Below, in pieces: positions 32,760 to 41,892 of a stretch of 64,000 nt of DNA. A program made the translations under genes and the position numbers. The stretch is from Chroococcidiopsis sp. CCMEE 29 (GTDB lineage Bacteria; Cyanobacteriota; Cyanobacteriia; Cyanobacteriales; Chroococcidiopsidaceae), in the NCBI RefSeq assembly GCF_023558375.1, contig NZ_CP083761.1, positions 2,102,001 to 2,166,000 on the forward strand, read 5' to 3'. Each line of letters starts with the position of its first letter. Position 1 is the stretch's first letter. A model generated the notes under the pieces. That model made no database searches and was not told where the DNA came from. It was given only the letters and a program-made list of their open reading frames with translations.

Positions 32760-34277
32760 TTATGATGAGCTTGTTTTTGCTTGTTGATTATTTACACATG
32801 AACAGTTAAAGTCTACAAATCTTGACCAAATAATTTTATGTTTTATAACAAGGTTTTTCAAATTACGAACATCACTCCCGACCTGTCCAGAACCAATTCT
32901 ATCTACACAAGATTTAAGAAAGTTTGAAATAATTTCATCGCCAATAAGATCGGTTATCTGTATATCTGATTGCCTATCATAATCTTGCGGCATCTGTAAA
33001 ATCTCCTCCAGTCTTCCATCTTTGTAAATCCAATGAGGATTAGAAATCTTAAGGGCAAGCTGGTTTGAAGCTAAGTCTTTATTGATTGTCCATTTCTCCA
33101 CCTTTCTTTGATTTCTATGATATTCCCACATATTATTAAGCGCAGTATTGTAACGCTCATACGCATCAAGTGTTTCTTGAGTATTTTTATATGCAAAGCC
33201 TATCTGCTGCCTTTCTCCTTGAAGGATTTTAATGAAATTTTTAGTTTCGAGAGCTTGTAAGGATGCTACGATAGCATCTTCCATAAGAATTGCAGCATTG
33301 AACAAGTCATGAGGAATATAGACGATTTCAACAGTAATTTCGTGTCTAGGTTCTTCATATTCCAAGATTATGTTACGTACTCTAGAGCACTGGAAAAGTA
33401 ATTCATCGATTATTTGACAGGTAAGGTAGAGGGGATAAACCACTAATGCCTTTGAATCTAAATATGCATCTGAAGCAAGAATTCGAATCGTAGTAAAATC
33501 TTTTAGGCTGCGACAGGCATGATTGCGTATAGCTTCAGGCAAAAGAAATGCAAATCCTGTCATTGTCCCATACAGGGTTATAGTGCCGATATGCGCGCCA
33601 GCTTGTTCATCTACGTGAAATTTATCAGCTTCTTCCAAAAATTTTATGTAATCATATGGTCGAAGCAGCATCATATTTCTCAAAGTTGTTTCCTTTTCCA
33701 ATGTCGTAAGCGCGACATCAGCAGCCTTCTTCCAATCGTTACCCCATTCTTGAAACTCAGAATACGATTTAGAAACAACTTTTAGCTCTTGAATACGAGC
33801 TTCAACTTCTTCTAAATGATTATGTATTTGAGCAATTGTACGTGGCAATGCTCCACTTGGATCGTGCAGAATTTTATGAAATAAGCTAGCAGGATCATCT
33901 GGGTTTCCTATGCGCTCTACAAATTCCCTGATCCGACTATTTTGTGCATCTGGTCTTGGATCGAACCACTCTTCAACTTCATTGAGAACGCCTGGAAGAC
34001 GAAATAACCATTGCACAAACCAAAGAGTAGCAAACAAGATCAATGCTAAAATGACACTACTGAATAAAAACAGAAATAAACCTAGCCACTCTTTAGGAAC
34101 CTTATCGATGTTATTCGCCAGTTCGGTTGCTCGATCACCTAATAATCCAGTAAGAAAAAGTAAAACAATAAGTATAATGGTAGCAACAAGCCCTACAAGA
34201 AGGCCTGGAAGTTGATCTGTAATAATTTTGAATGGTTTCTGGGTATTCCTTGGTCGATTTCTGTTACCTCTGCTCAT
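32760..34277 (-). CDS. 505-residue membrane protein coupled to an ABC transporter
   Basis: Two N-terminal transmembrane helices (about 25-46 and 64-90: GLLVGLVATIILIVLLFLTG; WLGLFLFLFSSVILALILFA). Then a large cytosolic part with coiled-coil (about 150-200) and an alpha/beta-looking region 210-345 (IGTITLYGTMTGFAFLLPEA; KALVVYPLYLTCQIIDEL). No family recognised. Its ATG overlaps the stop of the substrate-binding protein gene by one base (TAATG), so it is the fourth gene of the transporter operon. Possible roles are sensing or coupling of uptake; this is inference only. Confidence 0.7.
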   Translation of the reverse strand: MSRGNRNRPRNTQKPFKIITDQLPGLLVGLVATIILIVLLFLTGLLGDRATELANNIDKVPKEWLGLFLFLFSSVILALILFATLWFVQWLFRLPGVLNEVEEWFDPRPDAQNSRIREFVERIGNPDDPASLFHKILHDPSGALPRTIAQIHNHLEEVEARIQELKVVSKSYSEFQEWGNDWKKAADVALTTLEKETTLRNMMLLRPYDYIKFLEEADKFHVDEQAGAHIGTITLYGTMTGFAFLLPEAIRNHACRSLKDFTTIRILASDAYLDSKALVVYPLYLTCQIIDELLFQCSRVRNIILEYEEPRHEITVEIVYIPHDLFNAAILMEDAIVASLQALETKNFIKILQGERQQIGFAYKNTQETLDAYERYNTALNNMWEYHRNQRKVEKWTINKDLASNQLALKISNPHWIYKDGRLEEILQMPQDYDRQSDIQITDLIGDEIISNFLKSCVDRIGSGQVGSDVRNLKNLVIKHKIIWSRFVDFNCSCVNNQQAKTSSS

Positions 34278-35326
34278 TATTTTATCTCCACAGTTTTAAT
34301 ATCAAATCCATCTTTTTCAATTACTGCGCTGGCATTGCTTAAAAATTCCTGATTCACTGCCTGTGACATATTAGCAAGGGTTTTTGTAAATCCACGCTCA
34401 AAAGCCCATTGTGCAGCAACTTCTAGAGTTTTTATGTTGTCTGGACTTAAGCGTAGGTCAATTTCCTGAATTGTTTTCGCATTTATGTTTGGATCGATTA
34501 AAGAAGCTGATTGCAATATCTCAGGGCGGCTATAGGCAAGGCGTGCATCTTTGATATACCATTGGTTTACCTGATCCTGATAGGTTACGAAATAAGTCCA
34601 AGCCTTCATTAAGGCAACAAGAAACTGCGTTGTTGCTTCTGGGTATTTTTCCAGAAAATCATCCGAAATAGCAACAACACCAAGCGTAATAATTTTATGC
34701 ACGATGTGGGCAAGGTTATTTCTTTCAAACAGCGAGGTTGAAGGTTCCCATACACCCACGCCATGAATTTTACCCCAAGTTTTTTCGCCGCCTGCCTGAA
34801 CAAGGTTACTAATTTCAAGAATGTCGAGATTCAAATTGGTGACATCTTTATCTGGATTTAAACCAGCAGCTTGTTCTTTTAATACTACTTCTCTATGGGC
34901 AACAGAGCCAAAAGGACTGGCGATGGTTTTGCCTTTGAATTGTTCCATTTGTGTAATGTTGGACTTGGGAGGCACCATAATAGCTGTCCTTGTGTAGAAC
35001 AGACGGGACACTATTTTCCATTTTCCTCCTCGGGAAATGAGATTCACGACTGGCTGGTCGCCTACAAAAATTACATCGAGTTTTCCTGACAAAGCAGCTT
35101 CACTTTGTGGTCCACCGTAACTAAAACTTTGGAATTTTCCTTCTAGTCCGTGTTGTTCAAGCAAATTAGTTTTTTTCAAAACTTGGACGACTTGCCCTTG
35201 AGTAGCAAGGGGAACTTGCCAGCCAATACGTATTGGAACTCTTTCCTGCTTTTGTTGCACGCAAGAAATTATTAGCGTGGACACAATAATTAGACTGATT
35301 TTTAAAAACAAATTAATTATTTTCAT
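34277..35326 (-). CDS. ABC transporter substrate-binding lipoprotein (SsuA/NMT1-like)
   Basis: 349 residues. Lipoprotein signal IVSTLIISC with lipobox Cys near residue 22. The NMT1/SsuA-like fold is visible in RIGWQVPLATQGQV, GKLDVIFVGDQPVVNLI, GKTIASPFGSVAHR and KTWGKIHGVGVWEPS. Binds an oxyanion or organic ion such as a sulfonate, taurine, nitrate or thiamine precursor; the ligand is not readable from sequence. Overlaps the ATPase gene by 14 bases. Confidence 0.87.
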   Translation of the reverse strand: MKIINLFLKISLIIVSTLIISCVQQKQERVPIRIGWQVPLATQGQVVQVLKKTNLLEQHGLEGKFQSFSYGGPQSEAALSGKLDVIFVGDQPVVNLISRGGKWKIVSRLFYTRTAIMVPPKSNITQMEQFKGKTIASPFGSVAHREVVLKEQAAGLNPDKDVTNLNLDILEISNLVQAGGEKTWGKIHGVGVWEPSTSLFERNNLAHIVHKIITLGVVAISDDFLEKYPEATTQFLVALMKAWTYFVTYQDQVNQWYIKDARLAYSRPEILQSASLIDPNINAKTIQEIDLRLSPDNIKTLEVAAQWAFERGFTKTLANMSQAVNQEFLSNASAVIEKDGFDIKTVEIK

Positions 35327-36143
35327 CTTTAAACTTACTTTTTAAAACTTCTTTTCTAAGTATTTGCCAAATAGAATCATAAATAGCTCGAAATTTGCTC
35401 TCTAACCTTACTTCTGGAAATCTGGGTCTTGGCAAATCGATATTAATATCAGAAATAACTTTTGCCGGAGAACTGCTTAATATAATAACTCTGTCAGAGA
35501 GATAAACCGCTTCATCAATATTATGAGTTATAGAAAGTATTGTTTTCCTGGTCTTCCGCCATATTTCCAGAATTTCATCTTGAAGGAAGTTTCGGGTTTG
35601 TGAATCTATGGCACCAAAAGGTTCATCCATCAAAAGGCATTCAGGATTTACTGCCAAAGCACGTGCAATAGCTGCTCTTTGCTTCATTCCCCCAGATAGT
35701 TCATGAGGATATTTATTCTCTGCACCAGTCAAATTAACTAGGTCAATATAATACTGGGTAATTTCTTTTCTTTTGTTTTTAGGTAAGCTCTTTGCTTTGA
35801 GTCCAAACTCAACATTTCCCAAAACCGTTTTCCAGTCAAACAATCCATATTCTTGAAAAACTACCGTCCTTTCTGGGCTTGGAGCATCAATTAGTTTACT
35901 ATTAAACCTGATCTCACCTTTTGTAGGCTTGAAAAAACCTGCAATCATATTTATGAGAGTGCTTTTACCACAACCACTAGGTCCCAAAATACTAAAAAAT
36001 GTTCCAGCTTCTACTTCAAAAGAAATATTGTCTAAGACAAGTGTTTCTTGTGAGTCATTGTTAGTTTTATAAAACCTTTTCGAGACATTTATTACTTCAA
36101 CTTTTTGCATTTGTTTAAACCTTGCTAAGAATTTTGATTCCAC
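35313..36143 (-). CDS. ABC transporter ATP-binding protein (SsuB/TauB-like)
   Basis: 276 residues. Walker A GPSGCGKSTL near residue 56, Q-loop VVFQEYGLFDW, signature ELSGGMKQRAAIARAL, Walker B CLLMDEPFGAID, H-loop SITHNIDEA. Complete set of the nitrate/sulfonate/taurine importer ATPases. A second start at 36110 (MQKVEVINVSKRF) is equally likely, since the longer form overlaps the permease by 19 bases. Confidence 0.92.
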   Translation of the reverse strand: MESKFLARFKQMQKVEVINVSKRFYKTNNDSQETLVLDNISFEVEAGTFFSILGPSGCGKSTLINMIAGFFKPTKGEIRFNSKLIDAPSPERTVVFQEYGLFDWKTVLGNVEFGLKAKSLPKNKRKEITQYYIDLVNLTGAENKYPHELSGGMKQRAAIARALAVNPECLLMDEPFGAIDSQTRNFLQDEILEIWRKTRKTILSITHNIDEAVYLSDRVIILSSSPAKVISDINIDLPRPRFPEVRLESKFRAIYDSIWQILRKEVLKSKFKDENN

Positions 36144-36880
36144 GGAACCAGTTTTTTCTCTAAAACAGTCATGCCTCGGTTCATTAAATAACCTATAATC
36201 CCAATAATTACCATTCCAGCAATAACCTTTTCGCTTTGAAGTGTGAGACGATTAAGCTGAATCGTGTAACCTAAACCGGACTGTGCTCCAACCAATTCAG
36301 CTACAATAACGCAAAACCATGCTACTCCAAGACCTGTCTTTAAGCCTGCTGTAATATAAGGCATAGCTGCTGGAAGTATCACATCAAACACAAGTAATTT
36401 ATTTCTTGCTCCTAAACATAAAGCTGCATTTTTATGAATCGAATTTACAGATAGAACGCCAGAATAAGTATTTGTGAATATAGGAAAAAATGCTCCAAAA
36501 CAAACTAAAAAGTAAGCTGGTTCGTTTCCAATTCCAAACCATAGAATAGAGATAGGAACAAATGCTATTGGTGGAATGGGTCTTAAAATCTCAATAATTG
36601 GGCTAATACAAGTTTGAACTTGTTCGCTTATTGAAGTTACGAATCCAAGCATAATCCCAAGCACTGTAGCCAACATAAAACCAACAGACACGCGCCAGAG
36701 GCTTGTAAGAATATCACCAAAGATGCTACGTGTTACAAATAGTTGGACAAGTGTAAAAAAAACACTTGAAGGGCTTGGCAACAATGTAGTATTTATCAAA
36801 CCCAACTCACAAGCCGCTTGCCAAAGAAAAATGATAAATATATAGCTGATGCTTTTCTTGTATACCTGCTTGAGAAACAT
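36125..36880 (-). CDS. ABC transporter permease (SsuC/TauC-like)
   Basis: 251 residues, six hydrophobic segments. The EAA-type loop is seen in NKLLVFDVILPAAMPYITAGLKTGLGVAWF (outlined). PSPSSVFFTLVQLF and RPIPPIAFVPISILWFGIG are family hallmarks. First gene of the four-gene minus-strand operon. No promoter could be assigned with confidence in 36881-37104. Confidence 0.9.
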   Translation of the reverse strand: MFLKQVYKKSISYIFIIFLWQAACELGLINTTLLPSPSSVFFTLVQLFVTRSIFGDILTSLWRVSVGFMLATVLGIMLGFVTSISEQVQTCISPIIEILRPIPPIAFVPISILWFGIGNEPAYFLVCFGAFFPIFTNTYSGVLSVNSIHKNAALCLGARNKLLVFDVILPAAMPYITAGLKTGLGVAWFCVIVAELVGAQSGLGYTIQLNRLTLQSEKVIAGMVIIGIIGYLMNRGMTVLEKKLVPWNQNS

Positions 36881-37104
36881 TTTATAGTTTAAGTTTTAAG
36901 TCCAGCTTTTACGCTAAGTACGACCAAAAGTTAAGAAATGGAAGGTGAAACCATCAAAGTGCGGTAATAAAGGCTAAGTCATATCTGCAAACGGCAAACT
37001 TAAGATTTTGCCCTACAATCTATCATTCAGCGTTACGTCCTTCCTTTTCGGAAGTAAACTGGTTTTTATAAAATTTCTTAATAAATCACCTTTGCAGACA
37101 GACT

Positions 37105-38364
37105 CTAGAAAAAGAGCAGACGCACAACAGTAAAAACACCAGCGCCTAGCCCAGCACTAATGGGAACTGTAATTAACCATGCCCAGGCAATTCCTTGCAC
37201 AGTTTTGAATTGAATCGACCTGATATTTTGGACTAAACCAATGCCAACAACACCACCAACAAGGGCGTGGGAGGTTGAGACGGGTAGACCTAGGCGTGAG
37301 GCGAGCAGGATGGTAGTAGCAGTTGCCAGTTCAGCGCAGAAACCACCGCTGGGTTGCAGGGGAATGATGCCTTCTCCAATCGTAGCGATCACTTTTTTGC
37401 CCCAAACAGCTAAACCTGTGACAATGCCAGCACCGCCGAGTACGAGAATCCACAACGGAATAGTGATGCCGTTAAGGGGAACGCTACCACTATGATTAAT
37501 GTATGCGATCGCTGCTAAAGGAGCGATCGCATTGCCTACATCATTGGAACCATGAGCAAAGGCAACAAAGCAGGCACTGAGTAGTTGAAATTTGGCTAGT
37601 TGTCGCTCAACAGGATTTTGGATTTTGGATTGGGGTTTGTTCTCTGCTCCCCTGCTCTCTAATTGTCGCCAGCTGGTGAAGGTAAGAGTAACTGCGGCGA
37701 TCGCACCAATAGCAAGGGACAGATCGTGGGCAGGAATATTAATACCCAACCGCTGTTTGAGTAATGCATTCATCGGCTGGCTCAGCGGGGGTAGCACAAT
37801 CACACCAAATACAGTCAAGAGGGCAGTACTTAGCCAGGGAATCCACTCGTTCAGTTGCCTGAGTGAATCACTTTGATCCAGAATCCATCGCTTGACCTGG
37901 CTATAAAATAGGGCAGCGATTGTTCCACTGACCATTGGGGTGACAATCCAGGCAAAGGTAATTGTCCCAATGGTTGACCAATCGATTGCCTGGAAGCCAA
38001 TAGCACTAGCGCTAAATCCGGCGATCGCTCCCACAGTTGCATGAGAGGAGGACACAGGCCATCCCCGCGAGGTCGCAATTTGCAACCACAGACCACAGGC
38101 TACCAGCACGGAAAACATCCCAGTTAACAATAGCTGGGGGTTGGCTGCGAACAAAGCAGGATTAACAATTTCAGTTGCCAGTGTCTCAGACACCCCATGA
38201 CCGAACAGCACAGCACCCGTGAACTCCAACACCCCAGCAATCAGCAGCGCCTGGCGCATGGTGACAGCCTTAGAGCCTACAGAGGTTCCCATTGCGTTAG
38301 CAACGTCGTTTGCCCCTAGATTCCAGGCAACGTAGAAAGATAGCAGGGCTATCAGAACTATCAT
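37105..38364 (-). CDS. PiT-family inorganic phosphate transporter
   Basis: About 419 residues from ATG 38364. The frame is open to 38400 but those codons belong to the IS605-like remnant. Duplicated PHO4 motifs: GANDVANAMGTSVGSKA at the N-terminus and FAHGSNDVGNAIAPLAAI in the second half, with about ten hydrophobic segments. Symport of phosphate with H+ or Na+ in the cytoplasmic membrane. The non-transmembrane loop near residue 250 has a low-complexity Asn/Lys/Gln insert (GAENKPQSKIQNP), from a short repeat (gattttggattttgg type). Confidence 0.9.
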   Translation of the reverse strand: MIVLIALLSFYVAWNLGANDVANAMGTSVGSKAVTMRQALLIAGVLEFTGAVLFGHGVSETLATEIVNPALFAANPQLLLTGMFSVLVACGLWLQIATSRGWPVSSSHATVGAIAGFSASAIGFQAIDWSTIGTITFAWIVTPMVSGTIAALFYSQVKRWILDQSDSLRQLNEWIPWLSTALLTVFGVIVLPPLSQPMNALLKQRLGINIPAHDLSLAIGAIAAVTLTFTSWRQLESRGAENKPQSKIQNPVERQLAKFQLLSACFVAFAHGSNDVGNAIAPLAAIAYINHSGSVPLNGITIPLWILVLGGAGIVTGLAVWGKKVIATIGEGIIPLQPSGGFCAELATATTILLASRLGLPVSTSHALVGGVVGIGLVQNIRSIQFKTVQGIAWAWLITVPISAGLGAGVFTVVRLLFF

Positions 38365-38369
38365 CAGAA

Positions 38370-38745
38370 ATTGTGGGTAGAAACCCCGTGCTTGTAGCAC
38401 GGCTTTACGTTTTGTGCTAAAATATACATGGTCAATGACCCACCCGCGACGATGGAGACATAAACCCTAACCACAAAGTTTGCGATCTGCTCGCAACGGG
38501 GAAGAAAAATCGGTAGACCGGGAAAAGAGGATAGGGCAATGGTAGACATCCCTAGAATCAACAAAGCGCATAGAATTCCTTTTTTTGGATTTCGATACAT
38601 AAGAACCGCTGGACTAGCGGGGATAGTCTGTGGAGCGAACATAAGACCATAAAACTCCTTGTGGGTAGAGGCAGTTGCTATGAAGCAGAAACTCAAATCG
38701 TGAGGTTTGGGAATCACCGACCGTTTACGGCGGTGAGGATGTCAA
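38370..38745. repeat. Decayed IS200/IS605-type element with both ends
   Basis: Left part has CCGTGC-ttgta-GCACGG followed by a TTTACGTTTTGTGCTAAAAT stretch. Right part has CACCG-a-CCG-ttta-CGG-CGGTG followed by AGGATGTCAA, the layout of cyanobacterial IS605-type right ends behind tnpB. The 300 bases between show only scraps of a TnpB C-terminus. Likely an internally deleted copy just upstream of the phosphate transporter. Confidence 0.5.
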
Positions 38746-38826
38746 TGAGTAGACATGGATATCAACACAGCTACTGTATCAAGTAAGTCATTACTAAGCG
38801 CTCCCACTGAAGAGGGAGGAAGGCAT

Positions 38827-39220
38827 CCTCCTAGATTTTCTGTTACAGCGAGAGCCGTTTTTCCAAAACGCAGATTTGCTATTTCAGGCAATCGATTCTG
38901 GTCGTGTTGTGGGATATGTCACAGCAACCACGCTCACGGACATTTTTTATATTGCTCGTCGGCACACTGGTAGTCTTGAGCAAGCGCGGCAAGCGATTCA
39001 GAAACGCTAATTTCTATGGTGATTTGTCCTGTCAATCGGGGCAGTTTTAGAATCAGCGTTTGCATCTGGTTTGGCTGATTTTGAAGATGCTGTTCAGATA
39101 GCTTGTGCTGTTGCTCAAGAATTGGATGCAGTCACTAGTCGTGATACTGATTTTTCAAGTACATTAATTTCTGTTTTCACTGTCGAGGAGATTCTGCAAC
39201 AACTGGAAGCTGGTAAGTAA
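38827..39220 (+). pseudogene. PIN-domain (VapC-like) toxin remnant
   Basis: Frame reads ILLDFLLQREPFFQNADLL, then VGYVTATTLTDIFYIARRHTG, a stop at 39008-39010, then after a short scrambled stretch LADFEDAVQIACA and VTSRDTDFSSTLISVFTVEE. These are successive PIN-domain blocks (acidic DFEDA and SRDTDF), but the N-terminal Asp strand and the middle are broken. No antitoxin gene is visible upstream. Confidence 0.75.
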
Positions 39221-39438
39221 CTCAAGTCAGCTCAATCTCGCCGCCCAACAACGCCCATGCACACCGACCGCCGGAAGGTGATCGGTGATGATGCAGAGGT
39301 TACTAGCGGCAGGTGATAGGCAACGTTATGCCGCTTAGTCCTCGGTGGAGACAGTACTTGAAGCTTACTCATTGGTAGCAAAAGCAACCAGAACAGCTAT
39401 ATACTGGCAGCAATAATCCTCATGGCTTCAGGTTCTTT

Positions 39439-39794
39439 GTGCCAGCAAAAGACATTTATCACGATACTGTGAAATGTGCCCTGCAAAAAGATGGATGGAC
39501 AATTACTCATGATCCATTTCCACTTTAAATTGGTAAAAAGAGGTTATCGGCTGATTTGGGTGCACAACGTCTGATCAGTGCCGAGAAGGGAGTTCAAAGA
39601 ATTGTTGTTGAAGTGAAGAGCTTTGTAGGGCAGTCTGACGTAAAAGATTTAGAACAAGCATTGGGGCAGTATGTCCTATATCGCCAAATTCTGACACTAT
39701 AGAATTAGGTCAGGTATTACTCAAAAATCAGGTCGTCAAGTTAATTGTCTTTGATGATGAAAGTGAGGCGATTGTGCAATGGATACCCGATTAA
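39439..39794 (+). pseudogene. xisH: xisH-like gene, broken by a stop and a deletion
   Basis: Starts VPAKDIYHDTVKCALQKDGW, meets TAA at 39526-39528, and resumes in the same frame: LSADLGAQRLISAEKG, VVEVKSFVGQSDVKDLEQAL, GQYVLYRQIL. It breaks again near 39700 and ends NQVVKLIVFDDESEAIVQWIP in another frame. This is an endonuclease-fold XisH protein (fdxN-element excision controlling factor family). It overlaps xisI by 16 bases, the family's usual arrangement. Confidence 0.85.
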
Positions 39795-40117
39795 AATACC
39801 AAAGCATTATTAAGAGTGTTCTCCAAAATCATGCTGACTATCGTGCCACTCTGCCCGATGGTTACACCTGTCAGCTTGTGTTTGATGATGAACGAGGTCA
39901 GTATTTAGTTCTAGATTTGGGTTGGAATGGTGATAAATATCTCCATGCAACGCCTATTCACATTAGTTTGATTGGTAACAAAGTTTGGATTCAATACGAT
40001 GACACAGAGGAAGGTGTAGCGACTGATTTAATAGCAGCGGGTATTTCTAGAGAAGATATCGTGTTAGGCTTTCGCCATCCAAAAATACGGCAGCATACAG
40101 GTTTTGCGGTGGCATAA
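39779..40117 (+). CDS. xisI: XisI-family protein
   Basis: 112 residues: YQSIIKSVLQNHADYRA, CQLVFDDERGQYLVLDLGW, HISLIGNKVWIQYDDTEEGVA and FRHPKIRQHTGFAVA, all conserved in XisI, first described as a controlling factor for fdxN-element excision in Anabaena. Frame intact although its partner xisH is dead. No excision element is seen nearby, so its present role is unclear. XisH/XisI pairs are numerous in cyanobacteria. Confidence 0.9.
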   Translation: MDTRLKYQSIIKSVLQNHADYRATLPDGYTCQLVFDDERGQYLVLDLGWNGDKYLHATPIHISLIGNKVWIQYDDTEEGVATDLIAAGISREDIVLGFRHPKIRQHTGFAVA

Positions 40118-40250
40118 TCGGCAAATGTGGTGATCGCAGCATAACATAGCCTCTGCACCAGACGGGCGATCACATGGGCTAAGCTCGCAGTTATCTGCTG
40201 CTGGGTAGCTAAGGCATCTTGCAAGGAATTGCTCATTCAGGATAAAAAGC

Positions 40251-40586
40251 ATGAATGATCTAGCCGAGATTGCAAATTATCTAGATGCACAGGGACGAGT
40301 TAAAAACTGGCCTTCTAGACGAAATCGTAAGTATCAACTCTCAGTATTGAAATACCTGGCATCAAAATTAGATGCTAATGCGCTCTACAGCGAAAGGGAA
40401 GTAAATGCCTTACTCAATCAACACCATACATTTGGCGATCCGGCTCTGTTAAGACGAGAATTATTTGAAACTGGACTGCTTAACCGAAAGCGCGACGGCT
40501 CTGCCTACTGGTTAACCCCTGAGAATTTAACCCTTGTCTCGCCTACCAAAGATGAAATAATAGGCTTGGACTATCCAGATGGTTAA
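40251..40586 (+). CDS. DUF2087 domain protein
   Basis: 111 residues. YLDAQGRVKNWPSRRNRKYQ and EREVNALLNQHHTFGDPALLRRELFETGLLNRKRDGSAYW (outlined) are the hallmark of DUF2087, a small winged-helix-like DNA-binding family often regulatory. Stand-alone gene. The N-terminal KNWPSRRNRK stretch is the conserved block. Confidence 0.85.
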   Translation: MNDLAEIANYLDAQGRVKNWPSRRNRKYQLSVLKYLASKLDANALYSEREVNALLNQHHTFGDPALLRRELFETGLLNRKRDGSAYWLTPENLTLVSPTKDEIIGLDYPDG

Positions 40587-40634
40587 CAAAATCCCCCTGG
40601 CTAAATAAGAGGGATTTAAACCTACAGAAGACTG

Positions 40635-41825
40635 CTAAGGGGTATTAGGAATTAGCCTGCCACAGGGATAAGTTGCCGCAGGTTGCTCAGCATCCTCGGC
40701 GACGGCAGCTGGGATTTTATCGGCTGGTTGAGTTTTGGCCGATTGATAGTCTGCCCGTAGCTGAGAGAACATTTCTTCTCGCCGATCGTACAGTCGCTTT
40801 AATTGACGAGGCTGGCACTGGTTCAGCACGTAGGCGCTAACGAGCGGCAGAGCAATCGTGCTATCGGTATAACAAACAATGGTACTAGGTAGCTCTTCCG
40901 GGTCAATTTTGCCCCAGCTAACGGCTTCGCTAGGCGTTGCCCCAGACAAACCGCCAGTATCTGGACGAGCATCAGTGAACTGGATAAAGTAATCATGTCC
41001 TCGTTCTTCTAGTCCCAGTACCTCATGAATTTGCGGCTGAGTTTGCAGTAGAAAGTTTTTCGGGCTTCCACCACCGATAATTACCGCAGCGCTTTTACCT
41101 TCTACGTCAGTGATGCCATCACGTGCACAGTAGGCGATCGCTGCTGTTTCATTCACGTCAATTGCCGGATCTAGCACTAACTCTGAACCTTCCAAAGCTA
41201 AAGCCGCCACATTCATCCCAATCGAACTATCCCCTGGCGACGAGGTATAGATCGGCACGCCACATTCATAAGCTGTAGCTAGAAGGCAGGAATGCTTTAC
41301 TCCCACTTGCTTTTCTACTTCCCGCACATACTTACCTAGCAGGTAGTGAAACTCTGCCGTTCCCATGCGCTTTTGAAACGGTTCTGCCTGGAGAATCTTC
41401 CGGATAAAGGCATCAGTTTCCAGTAGCACGTCGTAGCCAAAAATGATGTCGTAAATGCGAATTGTGCCTTCTTGGCGCAGCTTTACATCATCTAAAAATG
41501 GATTACCCGTGTAGAGGTCAAAACCCAATCCATAATGCATGTCGTGGTAAAGATTAGCCCCAGTGCTAATCATCCAGTCAATAAAGCCATGACGAATCAA
41601 GGGGGCTAGGACTGAAACCCCGAACCCAGCTGGTGTCATCGCTCCCGAGAGGCTGACTCCGACTGTAACACCTTCGCGTAGTACTTCCTGACTGAGCAGC
41701 TGGCAAATTTCCCGCAGCCGTGCCGAGTTGTAGGCGGTGAAGTAATTATTAATCAAATCGACCACGCCAATTTCTTGCGTCATGGGCGTGGGTGCGATTT
41801 TGTTACGGGGCAGTTTTGACATCAT
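40635..41825 (-). CDS. Deoxyhypusine synthase family protein
   Basis: 396 residues. NAD-binding regions and the active-site block SEAVSWGKI (Lys equivalent to the catalytic lysine of deoxyhypusine synthase), plus [10 protein letters not shown] and [12 protein letters not shown]. Bacteria lack hypusinated eIF5A, so family members there usually act in polyamine metabolism, for example homospermidine synthesis (family knowledge; not readable here). The last 40 residues ([16 protein letters not shown]...) are low-complexity. Confidence 0.85.
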   Translation of the reverse strand: MMSKLPRNKIAPTPMTQEIGVVDLINNYFTAYNSARLREICQLLSQEVLREGVTVGVSLSGAMTPAGFGVSVLAPLIRHGFIDWMISTGANLYHDMHYGLGFDLYTGNPFLDDVKLRQEGTIRIYDIIFGYDVLLETDAFIRKILQAEPFQKRMGTAEFHYLLGKYVREVEKQVGVKHSCLLATAYECGVPIYTSSPGDSSIGMNVAALALEGSELVLDPAIDVNETAAIAYCARDGITDVEGKSAAVIIGGGSPKNFLLQTQPQIHEVLGLEERGHDYFIQFTDARPDTGGLSGATPSEAVSWGKIDPEELPSTIVCYTDSTIALPLVSAYVLNQCQPRQLKRLYDRREEMFSQLRADYQSAKTQPADKIPAAVAEDAEQPAATYPCGRLIPNTP

Positions 41826-41892
41826 TTCACTCCAAACAGAAATAAGTGTAGATACGCCGATCTAATCTAGCTAGCTTTTACGTTAAGGCTCA

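Noticed and set aside
38364-38717. 117-codon minus-strand frame upstream of the phosphate transporter
   Set aside because: It lies across the IS605-type relic and reads its end sequences; no family.
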